From the NCBI RefSeq assembly GCF_020520425.1, contig NC_079488.1, positions 9,091,747 through 9,155,746 of the forward strand: DNA of 64,000 nt, in the 5' to 3' direction. The DNA is from Spinacia oleracea (lineage: Eukaryota > Streptophyta > Magnoliopsida > Caryophyllales > Amaranthaceae). The notes under the pieces are model-generated. The model ran no database searches and was not told where the DNA came from. It saw only the letters and a list, made by a program, of their open reading frames with translations. Shown here one piece after another: positions 12,269-24,448 of this stretch (its first letter is position 1; the number at the start of each line of letters is the position of its first letter). Both the position numbers and the translations under genes were made by a program.

Positions 12269-12924
12269 TAGGGATGTCAGTGGGGCGGGTTTCGCGGGAG
12301 ACCCGCTCCGCATCCGCCCCAAGTAGGCGGGGATGGAGGTAGGTTTGGCGGGTGATGGGGCGGGGATGGGTATAAATTCGTACCCGTCATAGGTGATGGG
12401 ACGGGTGTGGATTTTGTGTTGAACCCGCCCCATCCCCGCCCACCCCGCCCCATCCCCACTCGCCCCCGCCCCATCCCCACTAGCCCCGCTTTATACCCAC
12501 CATGGGTGATGGGGTGAGTTTGGATTTATTTGCATCTTTAGGTGATAATATAAATTTAGGTGAGATTTTTATGTTTTTTGTTTGGATTTTTTTGTTATGA
12601 CGAGTATTTTTTTCGATTATATAGGTTACTTTAGTCATAAGGTATTTTTTTTTCTATAGTTAACTTTAATTACTCCGTATATATGGCAAACGTTTGCTAA
12701 ATAAGAAAAATTAGGCGGGTATGAAGCGGGGATAAGACGGGGATGGATACCTAGTTGGGTGGAGGGGCGGGGATGGATTTTAGCTTACACTCGTTGGGGC
12801 GGGGATGGGGATGAATTTTGTACCCGCCATGGGTGATGGGGCGGGGATGGGGATGAAAATTTTAGGTGGGGATGGGGATAGAGGGACCTACATCCGCATC
12901 CGCCCCGCCCCATTGACATCCCTA
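12269..12924. mobile_element. hAT-like non-autonomous element, 656 bp
   Basis: Terminal repeats TAGGGATGTCAGTGGGGCGG and CCCCATTGACATCCCTA are inverted copies, flanked by GTCATTTC (12261-12268) and GCCATTTC (12925-12932), an 8-bp duplication with one mismatch. Both arms hold runs of GGCGGGGATGG units; the middle is AT-rich. Frames in the G-rich arms are low-complexity artefacts. Confidence 0.8.
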
Positions 12925-13244
12925 GCCATTTCAGATTGTGTCTCATCAATCGGTAGAAAGAACACCCAATTGTATGTAACTGTACATATAATCGGGTCGT
13001 TTTGTATTTGTATTCCTTTTAAAAGAAGGTTTTATTGTTTTAAAGCGCATATTTACCGTTTAAAAATACATTTTACAAACAAAAAACACATGCTTTAAAA
13101 GAACATATTTTTAGTACAACACAATCATTAAAATAAAAAGATTTTTTCTGAAAAACATGTACGGGGTATGTACTTAAACTTTAAAAATGTACTTTTAAAA
13201 CATAAAAAATATGATATTAACCTGATTGCATGTAGAATTACATA
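12925..13244. other. Unassigned intergenic DNA
   Basis: AT-rich spacer between two MITEs; no gene or repeat recognised. Confidence 0.3.
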
Positions 13245-13524
13245 CTCCTTCCGTATTTATTTAAGGGATACACTTGCCTTTTCTGGCCGTATTTATTTAA
13301 GAGATACACTTGCCATTTTTAGTAACTTATCAACCCCACCATCTAATTAAATAATCTATCTAATTTACCCACCCCACCTACCACCCCTACATGATATGGT
13401 CCCAACTTATTTACTTATTAAAATATCTACCCAACTCCACTCGCTTTATTATTTTATTTATTCAATTCTTCTTCTTAATACCCGTGTCCGACCAAGTGTA
13501 TCTCTTAAATAAATACGGAGGGAG
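13245..13524. mobile_element. Stowaway-like MITE, 280 bp
   Basis: Starts CTCCTTCCGTATTTATTTAA and ends with the inverted counterpart TTAAATAAATACGGAGGGAG, flanked by TA on both sides. The motif CGTATTTATTTAAGRGATAC occurs twice at the left end, a small internal duplication. Confidence 0.8.
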
Positions 13525-13752
13525 TACAATCAGATGCACCTTCTAATATGTGGTGTCGCATACTCCCTTCTAGCAACAACAATCATAATCCCACCGTCTT
13601 TGTTGCGTATGACAATACCCAAATCCACATAACCGCTCTCACTTACATGGGAATCGGTATCTAGCAACTGCAATCCCACCGCAGCCTCTATAAGAACAAG
13701 CACCTTGGTAGAATACGAGCAATACTCCTCAACAAAATCTCTTCAAACCTAC

Positions 13753-14089
13753 TGTACGGGATACTTTCGTAGGCCCAATTCTATACCAGAATATCATATT
13801 CTAGTGTTATGGGCCCAAAGTGCAATAAAGGCCAAGGCCCAATCTATGACCTAATAATCCATCAAACCCCTATAAATACTCATTTATGAGGGAAGGTAAA
13901 CTTAACTTCTCTACACTCTCTACTCCCTCCTCTCTGTACTCCATCTCTTTATGATATATTACTAATGTTGGGCGTCGGAGGCTCCGATCCGGGGAACCTC
14001 CCTCGGGTTCGGGGTTTACTTTGCAGGAAATCACCTCCACATTCAAGATACGAAGATCCGACCACACCACCGATTCCAATACCGGAACA
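13753..14089 (+). repeat. 5' LTR of the LARD-like element
   Basis: Begins TGTACGGGATAC and ends CCGGAACA. A TATA-like CCCTATAAATAC near 13869 precedes a pyrimidine-rich leader with CTCTCTACTCCC. Confidence 0.88.
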
Positions 14090-14108
14090 ATTAGCGCTAG
14101 AAGGAGGG
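14090..14108 (+). other. Putative primer binding site
   Basis: ATTAGCGCTAGAAGGAGGG directly abuts the 5' LTR. It is not the initiator-Met type (TGGTATCAGAGC). The tRNA identity is not determined. Confidence 0.5.
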
Positions 14109-16428
14109 GCACAATAACAAATCATTGTGCCACGAATATCCGATTGGAGTAGAGAAAGAGAGTTGACTGCCAAACTCAAGTTAAAAACAAAACTGACTTA
14201 TTCAATCTACCACTAGAATTCACAAAACCACACGTTACCTGACTGGAGGGTATTTCCATATTCCAGATCTAAAGTTAACATAGCACATAGTTCTTCTCCT
14301 CGAACATATCGAAGAAGTTGATGAAAAAACCATTGCAAAATCAAAGAGCCGACTTTACCTTCTATGCAAACACAAATAGCCGGCTGTTAAGCATCAATTG
14401 TATTTGTGGGTAAAGAAATTGACCACAGTATATTGTCGGTCAATTTAAAGAAGAAGACGGAAAGTTAAGCATCAATTGTGGGTAAAGAAGTTGCTCAACG
14501 TGAGTATTAAAGCAACAGGAAGGGTTCAGATGCCAAAAGAACCGATTAAATCAACGCTCCTACCGACTGGTATGCTACCGGCGTCACCGGATGAGTGCCG
14601 TTTTGGTCCGCTAAAGGTGATGACACCAGAACACCGATACCGCAGCTAAGATTTTTCTCCCCTTATTTATGCGATTAAGAGGGTGTTTTAATTCTTCAAT
14701 GCTCATCCATGATTAACTTACCCATTAAATGGCTGGTTAAAAGTACCTTGCCGGCTGGCTTATTGCCGGACAAAAGTACCTTGCCGACTCGGCTAAAATT
14801 ACCTTGCCGACTGGCTTATTGCCAGCTAAAGTTATCTGATTTACTCCAAGGATAAGTCATACCAATGCCATTTGATTTATGGCTGACTTGCTTTCTCCAT
14901 ATCCCAATAAACTATAGATTATTTACTAGCAGGTGATTATTTTTTACCTGATTTGCTACCGTCCAACTTACTTACCAGCTTAAATTAAAGTCCTGATTTG
15001 CTACCGTCCAACTTACTTACCGGCCTAGTTTGACGAGTTACACTTATTGTCGATCTGATTTAAAAAGTCATACCCCATAACATGTAATTCACAGTCGGCT
15101 TACCGTCTGTACTTTCTGCACGGTTCTCGTTCTCGTTATGATGTTTGTGTGTATTTCGTTGTGACATAAGTAGTTTTAACTATAATTTTATTACTCCATA
15201 GCCAACCTGCCATAAGCTAATTAATTGCCCTTTGCTAGGCGGCATTTATAAGTGCTTAATAAGTTTATGATTTTACGGCACCGCTGCATTAGAGGTGAAG
15301 GTTTGGGAGACCGTAATCAGGTTCTTAATATGACCAAGTTAAATTGTGCAGGTTATGTGTTTGTTAAATTAAAGGTTAAATAAGCCCACCCCAAGTTTAC
15401 CTGGGATGATGAGATTAGTTCTGCCGGCATGTACCCTCCCGGTAATAGTCGCCATAATTTGCCTACTGACAAGAGTTACAGTAGTAGTACAAATATAATC
15501 TACAGTCACTTGTGAGAATACAATTATGGTTTTGGGTCTTCTACCTGCTGACTGCCGAAGGTTAAAACCTTAGGTGGAACCGATTTATCTCAATTTCTAT
15601 TACGAAAAGTTTTACATTGGGTGGCAACTCATATAATCTTACCGGTCTAATTTTGCCGGTGTGTTACCAGGGTAGTCTGAAACTACCTGGTTTATGTGAA
15701 GTGATGTTAGAATAATAGTTTGAGCAAGAAATTATTATCAAGTGATTAATTATTACCTGATTTACTACCGGCATGATTTGAAAGTCCATAACCCATAGTC
15801 TGATAGTCACATACCCTCTAAATTGTTGTCAGCCCTGTGTGTAAAATAGTTGTTATGATGATGTGTGTACATGAATTGCCACAAGTACTCCTTAACGTTC
15901 GTTTGCCAGCAAGTACAAAGAGTAATAAGATTTAGAACCTTATACCGTTTGAAAATGCTGGCAACTAGTTTATTGTCAGTCATTGTGGTTTGCACTTTGC
16001 AGTCGTACTATTTCTCTGTCACATAAAAATTACAAGGTGGATGAATTCCCTCACTCTCCCTTGTCAGCTTACGCATGTAATAATCCTATGTTTTTAAATA
16101 GGTTACCATCTAGCCATAATGGACAATACAATTGTGTTAGTGTTACTTCTAACCCATTACCTATAGATTTGGGTCCAAATCTTCGCCATTTACAAATGGG
16201 TAAAGTTTTATGTGAAACCGAGTTTCTACTCTCTGTCGGGTCAAACTTAGAAAGTTACTACCAGTTTAATTTGCACATGGTCTAAATTCTTACCATCATA
16301 ATCTTACCGTAAGGTACATGCCTTATACTTTGCTGTCAGCTTTGATATTTTCAGCAAACTACTGTGCTACCTGCTTTTGTTTCCAGTCGCACTAAATTGT
16401 TGTCAGCCTAAAGTGGTACTCCCTCTGT

Positions 16429-16677
16429 CCCTTAATACTCGACCTGTTTTGACTTTTCGCACTATTCACATAATTCACTTTGACCCTATTTTATTTCTAG
16501 TATATAAAAACAAATGTTAGTATATAATATATTGTTGGTTTCATCTTAATATGTATTTTCAAAATATAATATGTTTATAAGTTTTTATAATATGTAGTTA
16601 AAGAAATTGGTGGTCAAAGTTGTGCATTGGCAAACGTGTCCGATCAAAACAGGTCGAGTATTAAGGGACGGAGGAAG
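16429..16677. mobile_element. Stowaway MITE nested in the LARD-like element, 249 bp
   Basis: Ends CTCCCTCTGTCCCTTAATAC and, inverted, GTATTAAGGGACGGAGGAAG, flanked by TA. Same family as 4721-4976 but in the opposite orientation: the interior again has CACATAATTCACTTTGACCC and GGCAAACGTGTC. Confidence 0.85.
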
Positions 16678-19600
16678 TAAATTATAATCAGCAAAGAGTA
16701 GTAATCTCACCCCATACTCCTTTATGTTTTATTTGTTGCCAAATGCGATGCTTCTTAATTCGCTGCCAGTCATATGCAATCAGCAATCCGTCTAGACATG
16801 AATTGTCTACTGACTAAATCCCCTCTAGACTCAGAGGAGTGAGTCATGTTGTGAGAGTTTTCCAAAAATCATAATCTAGTACCATTTAATTTACTACCAG
16901 TAGATACCAGTCTTATTTGCAAAATCAAAGTCCATACCGGTCTTTTTAAGCGGCATCGACTTAATTCATTTGTTGTTAGCAAGAGTTTAAGTACTCCAAC
17001 TGTCTTGTAAGTTTCCACGTGTTTGTTAAGTGTATATTATGCAACATCTTGTAATAATGAATACCAAGGGCCACCTACTTTCCTACCAAGAGCTTGCTAT
17101 TTTTGTTTCTTAAAAAGCCGAGTATGTATATTCATAATTACGTGATAATAGGCGGATGCAACCATTTTATTTGCAACCGGCATTTTAAACGGCCTAAGTC
17201 GTTAGGTGGTGTTTGATAAAACTAATAAGTTCAATAGCCAGAGTAAATCTAATTTATGATTTAATTGTAAGATCGAGCTATCATTCATTCATTTGTGATT
17301 TACTGTCCAAGTATTAAAATTTTCTGCCAGCGAAATCCTTGCCAGGCTATGTGCTACTATCTAAAGGGAATTGCAAACCATAGTATAGAAGTTTTTGAAA
17401 AATCACACTCATACCATTTAGTGAGACTGTGTGCTACTGTCTAAAGGGATGTCGGTCTAAAAGTGTTAGGCCCCATACCTTCTAATTTTATCACTGATTG
17501 TGCTAGAAGTAAATTTAAAATAAAACAAGTAATATAAAATAAAAATTCTTTCTAGCAGCCTGCAACTCTGCAAGGCCATACCTTGTACCAAGCAGCTTTG
17601 TACCACACCTAAACATAAGTGTCAATCACAATCTCTCTGTCATACCATAAGTGTTGATGAAGTCAGACTTAGTCTATATTTTATTGAGGAATAGTTCATA
17701 CTTCCCGTGTCGGTTGAAGTTAATAAGAAGATTTATTGTTTGCAGGAGCTTCTCATAATACAATTGTTGGGTAATAGCTCCTGTCATCGAATTTATTGCA
17801 TAAAGTGTTGTGAAAAAAGGATATTCTTACCATATAATTCGCAACCGGCCTATTTCTTGATGGACCCGTAAATATGTTGATTACCAAGGGCTTAGCTCAC
17901 TCACCGTCAAAGATAGTATTAAGCACTCTATTTTGTGAATTATACAAGGGTCGCAACTCCAATCTGAATACCATGGTATATTGCTTCAAGTTGTGTTGGT
18001 AAAGGGTAGTAGTAGCATACCTGTATTAAATATTGTTGGTAGTAATAAGATTTAGAATCTTATACCCATTTGCTGGTCATGATATCAAGTTTTTTACAGA
18101 TTTAAATAAAGCATAGTGCATTCATATGGTGGTTAAAGGTTATTAAGAGTCTCATTACATATACAATCCCATTTGAAAGCGGAAAGTGGCCAACTTCAGT
18201 TTGTATGTAATTCGTTTGATATGTATGATATAGGTGCTTAATCCAACCATTGCCTCGCATTTTCCGAGTTGAAGTCTAGTCAATCCCATGATAACCTATG
18301 AAAGACATTTCATCATTTACGGACGTAAGCAGAAAATTTCTGAAAAAGGGATAAGCGGGCAACAATTACAACACTTCATCGTGCGCTAAGCAGGAAAACT
18401 CTGAAAAGATAAGCTTGCAGCAATTACGATAAAAGTCAGGAAAGTCTCCCTAAATCCTTATTGTATATGCTTGATGTTAAGTATGGTTATACGTGATTAT
18501 ATGCATGAGAAGGGAACTACTTCTTAATTATTCATTACACTCACATGAAGTATGTGGTTCAGTGGTTACACTCCTAAGACACAAAGTCAGCCTAAAAAGA
18601 AAGAGAAAAGCACTATGATCTTAAGGTGATATGTTGTTCCAACTATGTTAGCTAGTACCAATCATGATGTATGTTGCAACGAATCAGGCTTAGAGGTGTC
18701 AAGTTTCAATAAGGTTAAGCCTTTAGCGACTTGACTAATCGGAAGTAATCGTGTCCAATTCTCTTGTATGTTGTTAGTTGTAGCCAACAAATACAGTCGT
18801 CGTGGAATAAAACATTTAATATGGACTCATCTAACTGCCAAGCATGTAAAGTTAGTCGTACCACCAATAAAGTTCCACAAATGGCTTAAATAGTCTATTT
18901 TCAATTTAGTAAGGAGTCTTGGTATTGTCCCTAAATAGTCCGCATTATAATTAGTGCTGCAAGAAAGTTTTTATCAAATTTGAGGAACTAGCAGGTAAAA
19001 TGTAACACAGTAATGGCCAAAAGTTTTTTCTTAAATTAGCAGTGAAAGAGTAAAGGGGTGGCATTCCCTAAATGGTAGAAGCTTGGACTGACTTCGAGTC
19101 AAATAATCACACACTCACTCATATGAGCGTATGAGCGTATCATATCCTAAATTTGTCATGTAGTATTAGCACCTAAAATTAAGCCTCGGTTTAAGGGTAC
19201 TAAAGAATAAATAGAATGCCGTAACATTTCTCAAATCTCGTTATAACTTTATGAATAAAATGCATGTTGGAGCTTCAAGGTAGTATAATCAGTAGTCATG
19301 AGACTCTAAAACTCGCAACTGTATGTCTGTATACACTACTCAATGAATGGTGCTTTTAAACTTGTTTAAAATGTTAAATAAATGCCCAATGACATCCCAA
19401 TAAAAGCCAAGGAACTCCTTAGTGGCTATAAATTTATTGGTTTGGAGTAAATTATCTACGCACTTAACCATATGATCCGCATAAAAAAATTGTTAAAATC
19501 ATGTTCGTGCTAATACAACTTTCGTATCAAGAGGGTTGACGTGTTAACTTCTCGCACAATATGATGATGCCATGCTAGTATGTCATAAGATCTGCATGAT

Positions 19601-19881
19601 TAAAGTACCATCCCTTGTCTAAATGCATGTATTCCTTTTAAGTTTCACGATCGGAAATTAATCTCTTACCGGTCAAATTTCTTTACCGTCATTTGAGGTG
19701 CATATAATAGACAAATATTATACTAATAGCTATGAGGATGTTGTGCAATCTCACATATACATTTGATTTGGTTAACTATGATTATCACCTTATATTCTCT
19801 ACAACAAGATTGCAGTTGCTAAATAGCCGGTATGTTTGATATAAGTAAAAGGCCGACATCGCATATCAAAGGTGAAATATG

Positions 19882-20130
19882 GCAACCAATAAAATGTATG
19901 GATGTGATCAGTAGCTTTGGGGAAAATAAATGCCGTAAGGGCACTCCACTGTGAAGCGTAGCAGTCCATAAGGAATGGATGTGATCAGTAGCTTTGGGGA
20001 AAATAAATGCCGTTAAGGGCACTCCATTGTGAATCGTAGCAATCCAACGAAATGTATGGATGTGATCAGTAGCTTTGGGGAAAATAAATGCCGTAGGGGC
20101 ACTCCACTGTGAAGCGTAGCAGTCCATAAT
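19882..20130. repeat. Tandem repeat, about 78-bp unit, three copies
   Basis: Three head-to-tail copies of a unit containing GATGTGATCAGTAGCTTTGG, starting at about 19901, 19978 and 20059. The copies are near-identical. Located about 750 bp before the 3' LTR of the LARD-like element. Confidence 0.85.
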
Positions 20131-20175
20131 AAAACATTGATAAAATACAAACGACAAGGCATATCAATAGAAAAA

Positions 20176-20703
20176 TGGGCTATTCGTCCTAAAAAATCAA
20201 GGAGGTTAGTCGTCCTAAATATTAAATAGGCTAGTCGTCCTAAAAAATCAAGGGGGCTAGTCGTCCTAAATATTAAATAGGTTAGTCGTCCTAAAAAAAA
20301 GGGGGGGGGGGGCTAGTCGTTCTAAATATTAAATAGGCTAGTCGTCCTAAAAAATCAAAGGGGCTAGTCGTCCTAAAAAAAATCAATGGGGCTAGTCGTC
20401 CTAAAAAATCAAGGGGGCTAGTCGTCCTAAATATTAAATAGGCTAGTCGTCCTAAAAAATCAAGGGGGCTAGTCGTCCTAAATATTAAATAGGCTAGTCG
20501 TCCTAAAAAAATCAAAAGGGCTAGTCGTCCTAAAAAAAATCAATGGGGCTAGTCGTCCTAAAAAATCAAGGGGGCTAGTCGTCCTAAATATTAAATAGGC
20601 TAGTCTTCCTAAAAAATCAAGGGGGCTAGTCGTCCTAAATATTAAATAGGCTAGTCGTCCTAAAAAATCAAGGTGGCTAGTCGTCCTAAAAAACCAAAGG
20701 GGC
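20176..20703. repeat. Tandem array of GGGGCTAGTCGTCCTAAA units next to the 3' LTR
   Basis: About 20 copies of a short unit, GGCTAGTCGTCCTAAA plus a variable spacer (either AAATCAAGGG or TATTAAATA), arranged as a 25- and 50-bp higher-order pattern. Unit sequence is highly uniform. It resembles the junction of the polypurine tract and LTR start found at 20863-20883 (GGGGCCAATTGTACGGG). The intermediate form GGGGGCTAGTTGTACGGGG lies near 20796. Confidence 0.88.
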
Positions 20704-20875
20704 AAGCAAAATAGATTATTAGTTTTATCTGCATATCTTCGACTCATGAGCAGAATCAAGATATCCGCCAATTCTGCGAACCTCTGCAGATAAGGGGGCT
20801 AGTTGTACGGGGTGATTACTTTTTCAGAGCAAGCACAACAGTCTAAGACGGTTGTACTTACTCTGAGGGGCCAAT

Positions 20876-21212
20876 TGTACGGGATACTCCCGTAGGCCCA
20901 ATTCTATACCAGAATATCATATTCTAGTGTTATGGGCCCAAAGTGCAATAAAGGCCAAGGCCCAATCTATGACCTAATAATCCATCAAACCCCTATAAAT
21001 ACTCATTTATGGGGGAAGGTAAACTTAACTTCTCTACACTCTCTACTCCCTCCTCTCTGTACTCCATCTCTTTATGATATATTACTAATGTTGGGCGTCG
21101 GAGGCTCCGATCCGGGGAACCTCCCTCGGGTTCGGGGTTTACTTTGCAGGAAATCACCTCCACATTCAAGATACGAAGATCCGACCACACCACCGATTCC
21201 AATACCGGAACA
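20876..21212 (+). repeat. 3' LTR of the LARD-like element
   Basis: Same length as the 5' LTR, with three substitutions seen. Preceded by a purine tract (CTGAGGGGCC) and followed by the CCTAC target duplication. Confidence 0.88.
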
Positions 21213-21251
21213 CCTACTACCACCGTAATTCCATTTGGTTGTCAACAAATA

Positions 21252-21500
21252 CTCCCTCTGTTCCGGCATATTCGCACCACTTTTTTTATAAAGCCATCCC
21301 GAATTAATCACATTGTTTCTATAAATGGTAAACCTTATTAATATTATATTTACCCATTGACCCACATATATCTCTATTTACTTTAAAAACCTTAAAAAAG
21401 TAAGTCATTATCAACTACGACACTACACCTTAAAAAGGTTTTATGTTTCCAATATTTATATTAAAAAATACCAAGAGTTAATTACATTGCATTATACACT
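21252..21500. mobile_element. Left part of a Stowaway MITE split by the LINE
   Basis: Begins CTCCCTCTGTTCCGGCATAT after a TA. The matching right end lies at 50,806-50,846. The last 20 bases (21481-21500) are the left copy of the LINE target duplication. Confidence 0.75.
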
Positions 21501-22377
21501 CATTTGATAAAAATGTCTAGAGAGAGAAAGAGAAAGAAAAAGAAACATGAGAGGCCCAAGGTTTCTTATGAGAGAAGGAAAACCCTAAACTGGTCCAGCC
21601 CCCTTCCCAAGTTCATCGCATTTTCAGATCTAGGTTTTCCTCCTTGTCCCATTTTCAGAAAGAGATTCCCCTAAAAATCTCTAGACTAAGCCTTAATAGG
21701 GGTAATTATGGCTTCTGCAATTGCGGATTGGTGCCTCGTTGGTATCAAAATCTGATTTTACTGTTCCGATCTCTTTCTTGCCTTCATCAACAAGGCACCG
21801 TTGATCCAAGGGTGGAGAGATCTGCTGAGTCATCAGATCTTGGGCTTTTCAACAGTAATGATGGTTTAGATGGGTTAATTAAAGTATTTACTCCACTAAT
21901 ACAAGTCCACCGCCCAGTTTGGACCTATGGAATGGCTTATCCAAATGCAAAAGTTGCAAGATCTCCACTTTTTCGAAAATCTCCTCAGGGAAGTCTCTCT
22001 CCAAGCTCTTCCTTGCCTTTTCGATTCTTTTCTGTCATTTACTGCTTGTTTTCGCGTTGTTTCAATGCATGCATTTATTTGATTTGTGTTTTATTTCAAG
22101 CTGGATGATGATTACTTTTTGGTTGCATTTTAATTTTGTTATTCTAGATCCTTCTGTTTACAAGAATTGTTGTAGGTGGTGTTGTAGTGTGACCTTTGAT
22201 CTCCCTAAGTCTCTTAGCCAAGTCTATAAATACTGTATGTTTCTTTCCTGTGAGTACCACTTCTTCTCTTACAGAAGCCCTCTCAAAATTAATGTTGCTC
22301 TCATCTCTTGCCTAGTTTGTTCTAAGTTCTTTGTCCTTGTGTTTACCCTCTTTAATCTGTTTAGTCTTTGGGTTTTA
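21501..22377 (+). other. LINE 5' UTR
   Basis: Begins close to a GAGAGAGAAAGAGAAAG purine tract and leads to the ORF1 ATG at 22378. It includes short ATG-initiated frames (for example from about 21708) but none with a recognised domain. An internal promoter is expected for such elements but not visible as a motif. Confidence 0.55.
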
Positions 22378-22779
22378 ATGTCAAACAATCCTGTTGAGTC
22401 TAGCTATGCCTCACTTCTTAAGAAGAACCATCCTGCAGTTTCCAATGAACCTAAACTTGCCAGCTTACCTAGTAATCCAGGTTCTACCAGCTTCTTCAGT
22501 CATACCACCCATAGCTCCTTTCTCCTGGGAGGTAGCAGTTCTGATACTGATCCCAATTCCTCATCTAAGGACAGTACACACAATTATTCACCACAGGTTC
22601 CTAGTTCGAATAATGCCACCATCACCTTAGATGCTCCTAAACTCGACCATGATCAAATTAAGCTCATGGAAGCCACCTGTCTCTTTGGGAAAGTGTGGGG
22701 TGAGTTTGTGCTTCAAGCTGCTGTCATTGGTAGGATGAAAAGAGACTGGACTTTTATGAGGGGGGAGGTGCCTTTTAGG

Positions 22780-24202
22780 TGAAGGAAATAATTCCCTTGG
22801 TCCAAGTATGCATATAATGTTAAGTCTAATAAATGCGGTTCAGTATTAATTAACAAGTTAATAATTCAGTGAGATCAAGTGAGCTGAATGCCTAGCTAGA
22901 GGCCGCTTCAGTTCAAGTGGAATTAATTATATTAATCCACAGCTTACTCTTGACTGAACCCGTAGGGTCACACAAATAGTACGTAAACGGATCAAGTATT
23001 TAATGGCATTAAATACTCCATCTATGGATATTCGGAATCGACGGATCTTGGTTCCAGTGGGAGCTGAGATCGTCAAAGGCAAGAAATGAATACTCCGGAA
23101 ACGATGATATTGCCGGAAATGGAAATATGGATCGTATCGGAAATATAAATATTATCCAAGTCGTAGATGTTGCCGGAAACGGAAACATTGTACGTATCGG
23201 AAATGGAAATATTGCCGGAATCGGAAATATTGCCGGAAACGGAAATATTGTCAGAATCGAAAATATTATCAGAATCGGAAAATAATTCCGGAAACGGAAA
23301 TATTAAATATTTGTTCGAGACGGAAATTTATTCCGGAATCGGAAATATTAAATATTGTTCGTATCGGAAATGAATTCCGGAATCGGGAAATTAATCGGAA
23401 GTGCATCGTACGAATTAGCATCGGACGAGCTTGCTAGACGAAGGCCCAGCATGAAGCCAGGACCGCGTCCAGCAAACCAGCGCGCCACACGAACAGCTAA
23501 GGCCACGCCAGGCCCAGCGCAAGGCCAGGCCCAGCAGGCTGTGGCTGCGCGCACAGCTGCGAGCAGTGGGCTGCGAGCAGTGCTATTGCGCTCGCGTGGG
23601 CTTATAGCTCACGTGGGCCGAGCGGCCGTGTGGGCTGTGTGCAGGCCATGCCTGCACGCTTGCGGGTCATGCTCGTGTAGTGTTTGTGTTCACATACGAA
23701 ACCTAAAACGTATGGGATTTGTTTAATAATTAAATTCCTAATCCTAAAAGATAAATTAATTATATAATTCTACTAGGATTCTAATTTAATTAATTCGTAT
23801 CCTAGTAGGATTCGATTACTTATTCCATGGCCTATAAATATGAGTTAAGGGCTCATAATTTATATAGATTTTCAAGTATTCAAACAATAAAAAGCTAAGA
23901 TTTTTAAGTAGAAAAATCAGCCATATTCTTGCCCTATTAGCCGAAAATATATAGTACCTTAAGGGCGATTCTAGTTGTTCAATCTTAAGGCGGATCCGGA
24001 CTTGCTGTGGACTATCTACGGAGGGACGACACTTGGAGTCCTAAAGCCTTGTTCTTGTTCGGTTCGGGCGCAACTAGGGAGGGCACGCTACAAAGTGTAT
24101 GCATCTGAATTATGCTAAATGATTATGTGTAAATAATATGTTTCCTGGCTTTATGGTTTTTCCGCATGATTTATGTTTATTCATATGTATCATAAACTAA
24201 CA
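22780..24202 (+). repeat. Copia LTR1 (5' LTR of the array)
   Basis: 1,423 bp. Left half: a short-repeat array of CGGAAATATT/GCCGGAAACGG units (about 23090-23400), then a GC-rich block (about 23430-23690), then AT-rich DNA with TATA box CCTATAAATATGAG at 23831. Ends CTAACA. Confidence 0.88.
23090..23400 (+). repeat. CGGAAA-type short repeats in the LTR U3 region
   Basis: More than a dozen imperfect copies of a 12-18 bp unit such as GCCGGAAACGGAAATATT. The same array recurs in LTR2 (33885-34195), LTR3 (39520-39835) and LTR4 (43170-43480). It lies in U3 upstream of the TATA box and could be a transcriptional control region. Confidence 0.8.
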
Positions 24203-24219
24203 GTGGTATCACGAGCCTC
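24203..24219 (+). other. Copia primer binding site
   Basis: GTGGTATCACGAGCCTC directly after LTR1. It matches the initiator-Met pattern TGGTATCAGAGC with changes. LTR2 and LTR3 have no such site after them. Confidence 0.65.
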
Positions 24220-24448
24220 TTATTATTTTCATAATCTAAATTGCATGAACATGGTTAAATTTTACAAATTTGCAAAGAATTAAAGGGGTGATTAATTTTC
24301 GTAATTAATTGCAAATTGCGTTTATTTAATTATATGTATGCAGTTTTTCGGCAGTTTCTTCGTTACTCATCCAAATCGAGTAATTTTTGTGTCAATTTCG
24401 CATGTAAAAGGCATTCTAAAATTTTGACAAAAACAATATTTTTCGGCC

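Larger units (their letters stand above)
13753..21212 (+). mobile_element. Non-coding LTR retrotransposon (LARD-like), 7.46 kb
   Basis: Two 337-bp LTRs (13753-14089, 20876-21212), each beginning TG and ending CA, enclose 6.8 kb. A perfect 5-bp target duplication CCTAC lies at 13748-13752 and 21213-21217. The LTRs differ by only three substitutions by eye, so insertion was fairly recent. Right after the 5' LTR comes TTAGCGCTAGAAGGAGGG, which I take as the primer binding site; from memory it resembles those of plant Ty3/gypsy elements. The interior has no frame with retrotransposon motifs in either strand; its longest frames are about 110 codons. It holds short duplications (near 14745-14830 and 14953-15029), a nested Stowaway and two tandem arrays near the 3' LTR. 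An element this young without genes must have been moved by proteins from another element. Tat-lineage affinity is inferred only from the primer site and the 3' tandem arrays. Confidence 0.85.

Noticed and set aside
12205..12480. Glycine/proline-rich frames around 12,200-12,480
   Set aside because: They read through the GGCGGGGATGG terminal arms of the hAT-like element and have no independent support.
13870..14179. Frames of 76-80 codons in the 5' LTR, repeated in the 3' LTR (20993-21365)
   Set aside because: They duplicate only because the LTR does; untranslated leader sequence.
20176..20703. Regular short repeats that could look like a CRISPR array
   Set aside because: Eukaryotic context, spacers are themselves repeated, no cas genes; it is a retrotransposon 3' UTR array.
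20291..20771. Frames with repeated FLGRLAYLIFRTTSP on the minus strand
   Set aside because: Periodic translation of the tandem array; no start context or conservation.
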